DNA of 7,489 bases from Verrucomicrobiales bacterium. GTDB lineage: Bacteria; Verrucomicrobiota; Verrucomicrobiia; Limisphaerales; UBA1096. The stretch covers positions 1 through 7,489 of the forward strand of contig WTHH01000445.1 of assembly GCA_011523195.1 (NCBI GenBank), in the 5' to 3' direction. Under the pieces are notes generated by a model. It saw only the letters and a list, made by a program, of their open reading frames with translations, ran no database searches and was not told the DNA's origin. Numbering within the stretch: the first letter of the stretch is position 1; each line of letters starts with the position of its first letter. Below are positions 1-6,019 of this stretch, piece after piece. Position numbers and translations under genes: made by a program.

Positions 1-229
1 GCGCGGAGCAGTGTGCGTTAGTGAAGAGCGTCCCGCGCCTGGCCAGGCGATCGATATTCGGCGTGCGCGCCTGCGGATGCCCACCCAGCACCCCAACCCA
101 GTCGTTAAGATCATCCACCGCGATGAACAAAACATTCGGCTTAGCCGCCTCCGCCGCTTGACCAAGCGGGAGCAACAACAGGAAAAATAACCAAGTCTTC
201 GCCAACTGGGGATTTTTTCTCAGATTCAT
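1..229 (-). CDS. Sulfatase, N-terminal fragment (runs off left edge)
   Basis: Encodes the first 76 residues of an exported sulfatase, an enzyme family that hydrolyses sulfate esters, typically on sulfated polysaccharides. Seen directly: a signal peptide (basic MNLRKNPQLAKTW, then FFLLLLPLGQAAEA), then PNVLFIAVDDLNDW, whose paired Asp (D39, D40) are the family's metal ligands, then HPQARTPNIDRLARRG and FTNAHCSA. C74 is the start of the C-x-P/A-x-R active-site motif in which Cys is converted to formylglycine; the window ends two residues later, so the rest of the motif is unseen. The spacing resembles iduronate-2-sulfatase-like bacterial sulfatases, but the subfamily cannot be fixed from this fragment. 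The ATG at 229-227 is the only reasonable start because an upstream ATG hits a stop after two codons. No clear Shine-Dalgarno is visible. It lies 43 nt downstream of threonine synthase on the same strand. Its signal peptide contains a near-copy of the dispersed palindrome. Confidence 0.93.
   Translation of the reverse strand, partial: MNLRKNPQLAKTWLFFLLLLPLGQAAEAAKPNVLFIAVDDLNDWVGVLGGHPQARTPNIDRLARRGTLFTNAHCSA
36..49. repeat. Palindrome, symmetric variant CGCCTGGCCAGGCG
   Basis: A perfect 14-bp palindrome that differs from the window's common form at two symmetric positions (T to C and A to G), so it stays self-complementary. It encodes RLARR in the conserved NIDRLA segment of the sulfatase, so chance fit to a conserved protein motif is possible. 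Confidence 0.5.
155..168. repeat. Iterated palindrome, near-copy (13/14)
   Basis: CGCTTGACCAAGCG, one change from CGCTTGGCCAAGCG, with a flanking C/G pair that extends the symmetry. It lies in the sulfatase signal peptide and reads PLGQA. Confidence 0.7.
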
Positions 230-272
230 CTCATTAGTGACCAGAGGTTGGTACTTGAGTTATTCGTTCAAT

Positions 273-1502
273 TCAACTCTCAGCTATCGCCTTCCAGTCG
301 GGCGCTTGGCCGAGGTCGTGGTGGCGCGAGGGTATCTCGATGAGTTCGGGGTATTTCATCGCGCCGCCGGTGTTGAAAACGAGCACACGCTCGCTTGGCT
401 GGATCTCTCCCTTCGCGAGCAACTGGTCGAGCACTCCCATGCAGATAGCGGTTTCTGGACAGATCGCCAGCCCTTCCAGCTTGGCCAGGCGCGTCATCCA
501 CTCTTCGATGCAGCTCTCCGGTGCGGTCACGGCGCTGCCGCCACTTTCGCGGACGGCGTTTAGGATCATGAAGTCGCCCACCGCCACCGGCACGCGCAGT
601 CCGCTGGCCACGGTGTGGGCGTTCTCGAACGGCGGCGCATGTTTCTCGCCCGCCGCATACGCACTCACGACCGGGGCGCACCCTTCACTCTGGCAGGAGA
701 TCATCCGGGGGCGTTTGCCGTGCGGCAACCAGCCGATGGCCTCCAGTTCGGCAAACGCCTTCCACATGCCGACCAGCCCGGTACCGCCGCCGGTCGGGTA
801 CAGGATGACGTCCGGCAGTTCCCAGTCGAGTTGCTCCGCCAACTCGAGCCCCATGGTTTTTTTGCCCTCAATGCGGTAGGGCTCCTTGAGGGTGGAGAGG
901 TCAAACCAACCCATCGGCTCGCGCCCCTCGCCCACGAGTCGGCCGCAGTCGTTAATCAAGCCGTTCACCTGCACCACGGTCGCCCCGGCAAGGTGCGTCT
1001 CCTTCATGTTGATCACCGGGGTGTCGTCCGGCATGAACACGTACGACTCCATCCCGGCACGCGACGCATAGGCGGCCATGGCGCCCCCGGCGTTGCCGGC
1101 AGTGGGACAGGCAACGCGCCAGATGCCAAACTCGTTGGCCATCGTGATCGCCATTGCCATGCCTCGCGCCTTGAAGCTCCCGGTGGGCAACCGGCTCTCG
1201 TCCTTGAAAAGCAGATTGCCCAGGCCAAGCTCGGCGCCGAGCCGGGGCGTCGAAAGAATCGGCGTCATGGTCTCGCCCAGTGACACGACATTGGCCGAGT
1301 CGGCGTACGGCAGCAGTTCGCGGTAACGCCAAAGATCCGCCGGGCGCTTGGCCAAGCGCTCCCTCGGGAACGCCGACTTCACGGCATCAAGATCGTAGCG
1401 AACCCAGAGCGGCCGCTGGCAGTCGGTGCAGAGGTTGTGCGGCTGGCCAGCGGTGAACTGTTTGCCGCAGTTGGCGCACTCAAGATGGGTGACAAAGCTC
1501 AC
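273..1502 (-). CDS. thrC: Threonine synthase (PLP-dependent, fold type II)
   Basis: Converts O-phospho-L-homoserine to L-threonine in the cytoplasm, the last step of threonine synthesis. With the GTG start at 1502 the protein has 409 residues, normal for the family. Visible features in order: an N-terminal zinc-ribbon-like Cys set (C9, C12, C25, C28), found in one class of threonine synthases; the PLP-binding lysine K111 in GSFKARG; TAGNAGG (135-141), the substrate/PLP contact loop; the phosphate-binding PTGGGTG (236-242); and a C-terminal NTGGAMKY (377-384). The frame stays open upstream to a TTG at 1538, but the GTG is preferred because it overlaps the upstream gene's TGA as GTGA and places the Cys set in the usual position. 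The extra 12 residues would come mostly from a palindromic repeat. A perfect copy of the same repeat lies inside the gene, giving ERLAKRP at residues 48-54. Paralogous PLP enzymes such as cysteate synthase are a possible alternative. Confidence 0.92.
   Translation of the reverse strand: MSFVTHLECANCGKQFTAGQPHNLCTDCQRPLWVRYDLDAVKSAFPRERLAKRPADLWRYRELLPYADSANVVSLGETMTPILSTPRLGAELGLGNLLFKDESRLPTGSFKARGMAMAITMANEFGIWRVACPTAGNAGGAMAAYASRAGMESYVFMPDDTPVINMKETHLAGATVVQVNGLINDCGRLVGEGREPMGWFDLSTLKEPYRIEGKKTMGLELAEQLDWELPDVILYPTGGGTGLVGMWKAFAELEAIGWLPHGKRPRMISCQSEGCAPVVSAYAAGEKHAPPFENAHTVASGLRVPVAVGDFMILNAVRESGGSAVTAPESCIEEWMTRLAKLEGLAICPETAICMGVLDQLLAKGEIQPSERVLVFNTGGAMKYPELIEIPSRHHDLGQAPDWKAIAES
478..491. 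repeat. Iterated palindrome, degenerate copy (12/14)
   Basis: AGCTTGGCCAGGCG within thrC, in the same frame (RLAK) as the perfect copy at 1345. It may be a decayed copy or chance. Confidence 0.35.
1344..1359. repeat. Iterated palindrome, perfect copy
   Basis: CGCTTGGCCAAGCG at 1345-1358, extended by one pair to a 16-bp palindrome. It lies inside thrC, encoding RLAKR just after the zinc-ribbon-like region, where an extra surface segment could be tolerated. Confidence 0.85.
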
Positions 1503-2440
1503 GCAGCGAGTGTGACGCACCCGCTTGGCCAAGCGCAAGCGCGCGGATACCGGCTACGCAGGCGGTAGAAGCGTTGCGGCTGGTCTCCGCTTGGCTTGGC
1601 GACATATTCCGCCTGCCCCTCGTCCAGCTCGATGATTTCCGGCTCGGCAAAGGTCACCTCGGTGGCGGCCTCGATGACGTAATCACCCGGCTCCCAGCTC
1701 AGCCGCAGTCCGCCTCCATCAATGGGTGCGATCGTCAGCACAGGCTGTTCGATCACCAGCCGTTCGCCACGCGCGACGATCGTGCCCTCGGCCGAGACTT
1801 CTACGGTGATGCCCTTGAATTCGTCGCTCTTCAACTCCTGCTCGATGTCAAAGTCGAACTTCAGTACAGGCACGTCGCCGTCCCAGGCCAACTGCCCCTC
1901 AACATCGAATGTCTCCGGCTCGGGGGCGTCCTGCGGCATTTCCTCCGGGTCGCTCAGATCCATCTCACCCTTGCGCTTCAGCGCTACGGTGTCCAAGTCG
2001 TATTTCACTAGGCCCGTCATGGACGGAACATTTTCAATCTGGTTAAAGTTGCCGTCCTCGTCCAGCTCCGCCGCCTCTCCCGCGTCCTCTGGCTCAAGCA
2101 TGATCCGGGAATCTGTCATCGTGAAATTCGCCTTGCCGAAAATACCAAACGGCCCGAACGAGTATTTGAGTTGCAGCTTGGACTTGGTCAGCTGGGCGTC
2201 GACGTGAGTGATGCGGATGGTCTCCGGATCTTCATCCGGCTCAAGTTCGGCAATGATCGTACCCTTTACTTGGGTGGAGTCGTCGTCCGATTCCTTGACA
2301 AGGCCAAGGTCGAGTGTCACCTCAATATCGAAATTCGATTTCTTTTCGTCAGCGGTAAACAACCATGGCCCAGCCTGCGCTTGGCCAAGCGCAACACACC
2401 AAACCCAAATTGTCAGGCCTAGCACGGTAACTCGTCTCAT
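1499..2440 (-). CDS. Secreted acidic protein of unknown function
   Basis: I do not recognise a family. The 313-residue product has an apparent signal peptide (MRRVTVLGLTIWVWCVALGQAQA, probable cleavage before GPW) and a mature part very rich in Asp and Glu. It looks beta-rich: alternating segments such as FDIEVTLDLGL (37-47), TQVKGTIIAELEPDED (56-71) and GITVEVSAEGTIVARG (210-225). Near the C-terminus LRLSWEPGDYVIEAATEV (245-262) and QRFYRLR (289-295) resemble the terminal module I associate with many secreted Verrucomicrobiota proteins, which normally stop soon after FYR. Here an 18-residue tail follows, SRYPRACAWPSGCVTLAA, built largely from a palindromic repeat at 1522-1535. Another perfect repeat copy lies in the signal peptide (ALGQAQA). 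The TGA stop overlaps the thrC GTG start by 4 nt, suggesting translational coupling. The upstream gene ends 52 nt away on the same strand. Confidence 0.8.
   Translation of the reverse strand: MRRVTVLGLTIWVWCVALGQAQAGPWLFTADEKKSNFDIEVTLDLGLVKESDDDSTQVKGTIIAELEPDEDPETIRITHVDAQLTKSKLQLKYSFGPFGIFGKANFTMTDSRIMLEPEDAGEAAELDEDGNFNQIENVPSMTGLVKYDLDTVALKRKGEMDLSDPEEMPQDAPEPETFDVEGQLAWDGDVPVLKFDFDIEQELKSDEFKGITVEVSAEGTIVARGERLVIEQPVLTIAPIDGGGLRLSWEPGDYVIEAATEVTFAEPEIIELDEGQAEYVAKPSGDQPQRFYRLRSRYPRACAWPSGCVTLAA
1522..1535. repeat. Iterated palindrome, perfect copy at gene junction
   Basis: CGCTTGGCCAAGCG just before the thrC start and inside the last codons of the secreted acidic protein gene, where it reads ACAWPSG. 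It seems to have produced that protein's unusual C-terminal tail. Confidence 0.85.
2376..2393. repeat. Iterated palindrome, perfect copy extended to 18 bp
   Basis: The 14-mer at 2378-2391 is extended by two pairs to an 18-bp perfect palindrome, TGCGCTTGGCCAAGCGCA. It lies in the signal-peptide region of the secreted acidic protein and reads ALGQAQA, supplying the likely cleavage motif. Confidence 0.88.
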
Positions 2441-2462
2441 GGATCGGAATTTTTTTCATCCG

Positions 2463-2476
2463 CGCTTGGCCAAAGG
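2463..2476. repeat. Iterated palindrome, intergenic near-copy (12/14)
   Basis: CGCTTGGCCAAAGG, with the right arm decayed, in the 52-nt gap between the GYF protein gene and the secreted acidic protein gene. Confidence 0.5.
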
Positions 2477-2492
2477 AAGCTCACGTGCAAAC

Positions 2493-3404
2493 TCAGGCCG
2501 ATTGATCCGCCGGCAGCGGGAATATTTGCTCGTAGGCTTTGACCATCACCGCTAACGACCAGGGGATGGTGAATAACAACCCAAGGCCGCAAGTGATCAC
2601 CCCCAGCATTGAAGCCAAGCCGATCACAATCATCATCGCGAAAATCCCCCAGAAATTCTTTTTAGCCCCCTTGAAGCCAGCGAGGAATGCCTCTCCGAAT
2701 GTCCCTCGACGGTCTGCAACCAGATAGAGGGCGAAATTGGTTAAGGTAACGGCCGGGATCATCAGGACGAACATCAAGATTCCGCCCCCCACCATCAAAC
2801 CGACACCCATTTCTCCCGACTCTTGTGTCATCATGACAGCCCCGATGATGAGCATAATAAGCCCGGGAATTGATGCAGCAAAAATCACCGCTCCTTGGAC
2901 GACGGTCACCAACAGCAGCCACCCGTAGTTTTGGAAACCCAAAAAAACATCACTCACCTCTGCATGACCCTCCCGCGACAGCTTCAGGATCATGAGAATC
3001 AGCCCACCCATCAGCGGCCCCTGAACCAGCAATTGCGCTGCGGGGATTACCGCGCCGATTAACCCAGCCGCCGTCAGGATTCCTAAAAAAATCGCCCCGG
3101 CACCGACTAGCATTCCCGCGTGCTCCTTAAATAACTGCCAGCCTTCGCTGAGTGCCAACCCGACCTCCAGCGGTGTATCACTCGGGACAGCTGCCTCCAG
3201 TTGCTGAGGTTGACTCACCACCTTGGGCGAAGCGATCCTGAGGAGGTTGCCCAGCGGTTGCCACGACTCGTCACCCACTCGCCTAATCTTTGTCTCCGAG
3301 TTGGCTCGACCCTGTGAAACGTACACCCCCAACTCCGACTCAGTAAGCGGGCCGTACTGCTTACCGTCAATACCCATCATCTCAAACTGCTTTTCGACAC
3401 TCAT
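2493..3404 (-). CDS. GYF-domain multi-pass membrane protein
   Basis: 303 residues. The N-terminal 55 or so (FEMMGIDGKQYGPLTESEL, then ESWQPLG) match the GYF_2 pattern: a 'xYGPlt..el..yv..Gr...t.v...g...W.pl' module found on bacterial membrane proteins and thought to bind peptides or proteins. A Pro/Gln-rich linker (58-80) leads to a membrane domain with about five or six hydrophobic segments: roughly 98-122, 124-141, 161-191, 200-230 and 251-290 (the longer ones may be double passes). It ends in a short hydrophilic tail. A conserved-looking amphipathic segment SREGHAEVSDVFLGFQNY precedes a hydrophobic hairpin, as in uncharacterised membrane families of the YciC/DUF type. The function is unknown; a role at the inner membrane as a scaffold or transport accessory is only inference. 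It is probably the first gene of the minus-strand cluster, 55-60 nt from a likely promoter. Confidence 0.85.
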   Translation of the reverse strand: MSVEKQFEMMGIDGKQYGPLTESELGVYVSQGRANSETKIRRVGDESWQPLGNLLRIASPKVVSQPQQLEAAVPSDTPLEVGLALSEGWQLFKEHAGMLVGAGAIFLGILTAAGLIGAVIPAAQLLVQGPLMGGLILMILKLSREGHAEVSDVFLGFQNYGWLLLVTVVQGAVIFAASIPGLIMLIIGAVMMTQESGEMGVGLMVGGGILMFVLMIPAVTLTNFALYLVADRRGTFGEAFLAGFKGAKKNFWGIFAMMIVIGLASMLGVITCGLGLLFTIPWSLAVMVKAYEQIFPLPADQSA

Positions 3405-3466
3405 CGCTCACTATTTCCGACCACCAATTCTCTAGCAGCACAGCGCTTCATTCTTTTAAAAAATCC

Positions 3467-3495
3467 ATTATACATAAAGTTAATTCATCCTACAA
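3467..3495 (-). promoter_or_regulatory. Probable sigma70-type promoter for the minus-strand gene cluster
   Basis: On the minus strand a perfect TATAAT (3472-3467) lies 17 nt downstream of TTGTAG (3495-3490, 3 of 6 matches to the -35 consensus). Transcription would start near 3460 and give a leader of about 55 nt before the GYF protein start. This AT-rich divergent region (3405-3559) also has to hold the promoter of the plus-strand gene; there I see only weak candidates, such as TATACA at 3469-3474 with TTCATT at 3447-3452. Confidence 0.5.
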
Positions 3496-3559
3496 ACCCA
3501 TCACCGACCAGCACCGGTTCGGCTTGTCCGGAAACGCCCACACGGCTACCGTTCCCGCC

Positions 3560-4543
3560 ATGAAACCGGTTCACATGCTCAAGGGTTTTTTTGCTGTCAG
3601 CCTTCTGCTTGGCCTATCTGGCAATGTCGCGCTGGCCGCCAAAGGTGCCCGCTCACTCACTGCGTTCGGCTACGAAAATTGCATCGAGCTGAAAAACAAA
3701 ACCACTCGCGTCGTCCTCACACCCTCCGGCGGACGCGTACTCGCCTACGAGATCAACGGCGTAAACACTCTATATCTCAGCGAGTCCGACAGCCAAGGCA
3801 AGGGCGGCTCCAGCGCCGGACGCTTCGACATCGGCCCGGAACGCGTCCTGCCCCGGCACGACCTGCTCTGGAGCGGCCCGTACGAGGGCGAGATCACTGG
3901 CGCACGATCGGCACGCTTCACCAGCGGCAAGGATGAGGCGACCGGCTTCCAGATCGTCCGCGACTTCCGGCTCGCCGCCAAAGGCACACATCTGCGCATT
4001 AAGCAGACTGTCATCAACATCTCCGACAAAACGCGGCAGGTCTGTTACTGGTGCCGGACGTTCGTGCACGGCCAGGGCATCTGCGTTGTGCCGGTCACCG
4101 AGCACAGCCGCATGCCGCGCAAGCACGTCATTTACGAGAACGGCACCACCATCAACTTCCTGCCGGACGACGAAAAAATCAGCCAGCGCGACGGCTACGT
4201 ACTCGTCGAGGGACCGCCGCGCATGCCCAAGCTCGGCTTCGACAGCAAGGCCGGCTGGATGGCCTACCTCATGCGCAAGGACCTGCTCTTCGTCAAGGGC
4301 TGGCCGACCTACCCCAAGCGCCCGTACAATGAGATGGCCGGGTTGACCCTCTCCATTTGGTACCCCGACGGCCCGATGTGCGAGCTCGAGCCGATCGGCC
4401 CGCAGGAAATCCTCAAGCCCGGTGGCAAAGCCTCCTTCACCGAGGACTGGTGGGTGGCCGACCAGAAATTCCCCGGCAACTCCAAATCCGTCGACCTCGG
4501 CCAACTCGAAGCCAAGGTCAAAAAACTAACCGGCCGGAAGTAG
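3560..4543 (+). CDS. Exported galactose-mutarotase-like (DUF4380-like) protein
   Basis: With the ATG at 3560 the product has 327 residues and begins with a good signal peptide, MKPVHMLKGFFAVSLLLGLS then GNVALA before AKG, so it is likely periplasmic or secreted. The open frame extends up to a TTG at 3524, but that would put 12 polar residues before the signal peptide; ATG 3575 (MLKGFF) is also possible. The mature protein looks like the beta-sandwich 'supersandwich' fold of mutarotases and DUF4380 proteins: ENCIELKNKTTRVVLTPSGG (39-58), a central FTSGKDEATGFQIVRDF (120-136) and HLRIKQTVINISDK (144-157), and a C-terminal CELEPIGPQEILKPGGKASF followed by TEDWWV. The E-L-E-P-x-G-P and PGGKASFTEDWW segments are typical of this fold. 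Substrate and catalytic activity are unknown; a sugar-binding or carbohydrate-modifying role is inferred. It converges on the lipoprotein gene with a 17-nt gap and no obvious terminator between them. Confidence 0.82.
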   Translation: MKPVHMLKGFFAVSLLLGLSGNVALAAKGARSLTAFGYENCIELKNKTTRVVLTPSGGRVLAYEINGVNTLYLSESDSQGKGGSSAGRFDIGPERVLPRHDLLWSGPYEGEITGARSARFTSGKDEATGFQIVRDFRLAAKGTHLRIKQTVINISDKTRQVCYWCRTFVHGQGICVVPVTEHSRMPRKHVIYENGTTINFLPDDEKISQRDGYVLVEGPPRMPKLGFDSKAGWMAYLMRKDLLFVKGWPTYPKRPYNEMAGLTLSIWYPDGPMCELEPIGPQEILKPGGKASFTEDWWVADQKFPGNSKSVDLGQLEAKVKKLTGRK

Positions 4544-4560
4544 GGTTTAGGGGAGAGGGA

Positions 4561-5715
4561 TCAGGGGTTGGAGGCGCTTGGCAGCGGGCCGTAGACGTGC
4601 ACTGCGAACGGTTCGAAGCGGTCGACAACCCATGAGCCATCGGTGATCGCGGCCCGGCCCTCGAAGGCAACCGGCACCTTGCCGACCGTGTTCCACGGCA
4701 GACGAAAACGGTAGGTGTGAAACTGCGGCGAGGTGTTCACCGCAAGGATGTAATACCCGGGCGGGATGAGCTTGCTGCCCTGCTTCACCCGCAGCAATAC
4801 CGACTGCACGCTGGCCTCCAGCGCGGCGTTGAAGCGCGTGTCCTGCTCCTCGAAATGATGCGCCTTGGGCCACCAGACGTGTTCCGCCTTGAACAACGCC
4901 TCACGCGAGCGCACCTCGGCCACCACCCTCTTGAGTGCGGCCCACAGTTCCGGGTACTTCCGCTCTTTCAACCGCATATCGGCGTAGCTGTAGTAAAAAA
5001 TCCCGTTTGCCCCCCGGGTCAACGCGCTGTACGTCATGCTGCGCAGCTCATGCTCCGTCGGCGGCCGCAGATTTTCCTCACCCGGCAACACACCCTGATG
5101 CGCCGTCCAGTCGAACGACTGGATCACCGCAACCACCGGCCGATTGGCATCCGTGGCCAGTCGTGTCTTGTGGATGTGCTGCGAGAAATTGGCCAACGGC
5201 AGCCAAGGCACGGGGTAGCGATCCACCATCGTGATATCCGCGATGTTGCCGTACCACTGCGCCTCGTCGCCCCGGTACAAAACCAAACTCGTCGGCTTGC
5301 GCGCGCCGGCGCGTTTCACCACTTGATGCGCCTCAGTCACCAGCTCAGGCGAAACACGGTGCATGTCCGGCTCATCGATCAGATACCACGACCACAGCGC
5401 CGGGTGCCGGTCGTACGTTGCTACCGTAGCCCGCACCTTTGCCGCGTCGAATCCCTCCCCCGCATGCGACCCGGGCGAAGCCAACACGCCGATGCCGTTG
5501 GCCTCGGCTGCGTCAAGAAAGCCACGTCTGGCCGGGCCGGTGACCAGGTTGAACCCGGCGTCGGCGATGTCGGCCAGATTCGTCTCACTACCCACCGAGT
5601 AAATTCCGACCGGGTAGTCCGCCTCCGAGAGCACACGGCAGCCGGCAGAGCCAAGCGCAAGCAGCGCAACCGCAGACAGGCCAAGCGCTTGGCCAAGACG
5701 AAGACATCCATTCAT
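4561..5715 (-). CDS. Putative lipoprotein with glycoside-hydrolase-like TIM barrel
   Basis: 384 residues from the ATG at 5715. The N-terminus MNGCLRLGQALGLSAVALLA then LGSAGC looks like a lipoprotein signal with C26 as the lipidated Cys, although the -3 residue is Ser rather than the usual Leu. The body reads as a (beta/alpha)8 barrel: PVGIYSVGSETNLADIADAG (35-54), ANGIGVLASPG (72-82), HPALWSWYLIDEPD (104-117) at the end of a central strand, DITMVDRYPVP (160-170), RPVVAVIQSFDW (192-203) and ANGIFYYSYADM (236-247). E115 in the DEP motif sits where clan GH-A-like hydrolases carry the acid/base. I see no convincing second catalytic Glu, so it could be a non-catalytic or divergent member. A C-terminal beta domain (about 300-378) follows. 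The frame stays open to another ATG at 5763, but that would bury the signal peptide. Together with the sulfatase and the mutarotase-like gene it suggests envelope glycan processing. Confidence 0.8.
   Translation of the reverse strand: MNGCLRLGQALGLSAVALLALGSAGCRVLSEADYPVGIYSVGSETNLADIADAGFNLVTGPARRGFLDAAEANGIGVLASPGSHAGEGFDAAKVRATVATYDRHPALWSWYLIDEPDMHRVSPELVTEAHQVVKRAGARKPTSLVLYRGDEAQWYGNIADITMVDRYPVPWLPLANFSQHIHKTRLATDANRPVVAVIQSFDWTAHQGVLPGEENLRPPTEHELRSMTYSALTRGANGIFYYSYADMRLKERKYPELWAALKRVVAEVRSREALFKAEHVWWPKAHHFEEQDTRFNAALEASVQSVLLRVKQGSKLIPPGYYILAVNTSPQFHTYRFRLPWNTVGKVPVAFEGRAAITDGSWVVDRFEPFAVHVYGPLPSASNP
5679..5699. repeat. Iterated palindrome, two overlapping copies
   Basis: GGCCAAGCGCTTGGCC is itself a 16-bp palindrome (5679-5694). 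It is formed by a right half-copy joined through CG to a 12/14 copy at 5686-5699. It lies in the lipoprotein signal peptide, reading RLGQALGL. A further half-copy, GCCAAGCG, follows at about 5650-5657. Confidence 0.6.
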
Positions 5716-5737
5716 CGCCCGCGATTCAAGGCCAAGC

Positions 5738-5751
5738 CGCCTGACCAGGCA
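5738..5751. repeat. Palindrome variant, near-copy upstream of lipoprotein start
   Basis: CGCCTGACCAGGCA is 12/14 to the CGCCTGGCCAGGCG form seen at 36-49. It lies just upstream of the chosen lipoprotein ATG, with a GGCCAAG half-copy beside it at 5730-5736. Confidence 0.35.
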
Positions 5752-5833
5752 ACCGCAAAGCATCGATCACACACGAACAAAAAAACCGCTTGTAAAACAC
5801 CGGCCATTTCTTCACGTTGTCCACCCATCGGGT

Positions 5834-5920
5834 GCACTCGTGGTGGAATTGGTAGACACGCAACCTTGAGGTGGTTGTGCCCCTAAAGGCGTGAAGGTTC
5901 GAGTCCTTTCGAGTGCACCA
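5834..5920 (+). tRNA. tRNA-Leu (anticodon GAG)
   Basis: A complete cloverleaf with the long variable arm of class II tRNAs. The acceptor GCACTCG (5834-5840) pairs with CGAGTGC (5910-5916), followed by discriminator A and an encoded CCA (5918-5920). The D arm is GTGG-AATTGGTAGA-CAC. The anticodon stem CAACC/GGTTG encloses loop TTGAGGT with anticodon GAG at 5868-5870, reading CUC/CUU. The variable arm has a GCC/GGC stem, and the T arm is GAAGG-TTCGAGT-CCTTT. The discriminator A and long variable arm fit leucine. A T5 run directly follows the CCA. The integrase gene begins 100 nt downstream, so the 3' half of this tRNA is the likely integration site. Confidence 0.96.
5896..5920 (+). other. Probable attachment site core at tRNA-Leu 3' end
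   Basis: Tyrosine recombinases encoded next to a tRNA gene usually recombine in its T-arm/acceptor 3' segment and leave a direct repeat of that segment at the far end of the element. The tRNA here is intact and the integrase follows at once, so this would be the left junction. I found no second copy of this segment inside the window, so the far end must lie beyond 7489. The exact core limits cannot be set from one end. Confidence 0.5.
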
Positions 5921-5965
5921 TTTTTCTTAGGAAAATCCTCGCTTCTCAATTACTCATTCAGCTTC

Positions 5966-6017
5966 TGTTACTAACATTTACCTAACTTTTCGCAAAAACG
6001 GTTAGCGGATGTTAGCG
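5966..6017 (+). promoter_or_regulatory. GTTAG-box array upstream of integrase
   Basis: Five copies of a GTTA(G) box in 52 nt: TGTTA (5966-5970) immediately facing TAACA (5972-5976) as an 11-bp palindrome; CCTAAC (5981-5986), inverted; and GGTTAGCG (6000-6007) and TGTTAGCG (6010-6017), direct. The last two end 2 nt before the integrase ATG and cover its ribosome-binding region. This pattern suits integrase arm-type sites, an excisionase site or a repressor operator. Which of these it is cannot be told from sequence. Confidence 0.5.
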
Positions 6018-6019
6018 AA

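Noticed and set aside
303..316. CGCTTGGCCGAGGT near the thrC 3' end as a repeat copy
   Set aside because: Only 11/14 matches with the right arm broken; noted because it also reads LGQA, but not strong enough to annotate.
615..1283. 222-codon plus-strand open frame opposite thrC
   Set aside because: An antisense shadow of thrC, which has all its catalytic motifs on the other strand.
1442..1451. GCTGGCCAGC palindrome in thrC
   Set aside because: Shares only the TGGCCA core with the iterated 14-mer; short enough to be chance.
1503..1538. TTG start extending threonine synthase by 12 residues
   Set aside because: The extension is made of the palindromic repeat and basic residues. The GTG at 1502 overlaps the upstream stop and gives the normal family N-terminus.
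3524..3559. TTG start extending the mutarotase-like protein
   Set aside because: It would place a polar stretch before a good signal peptide; ATG 3560 fits better.
3770..4504. 244-codon minus-strand open frame opposite the mutarotase-like gene
   Set aside because: Low-complexity Val/Ala/Gly/Glu composition, no recognisable motif, and fully overlaps a gene with signal peptide and family motifs.
5716..5763. ATG 5763 as lipoprotein start
   Set aside because: It adds 16 residues (MLCGCLVRRLGLESRA) ahead of the lipoprotein signal, which begins naturally at ATG 5715.
4717..5886. 389-codon plus-strand open frame opposite the lipoprotein gene
   Set aside because: Its translation is rich in Arg/His with no domain signal, it runs into the tRNA gene, and it mirrors the well-supported minus-strand gene. 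Long antisense frames are expected in GC-rich coding DNA.
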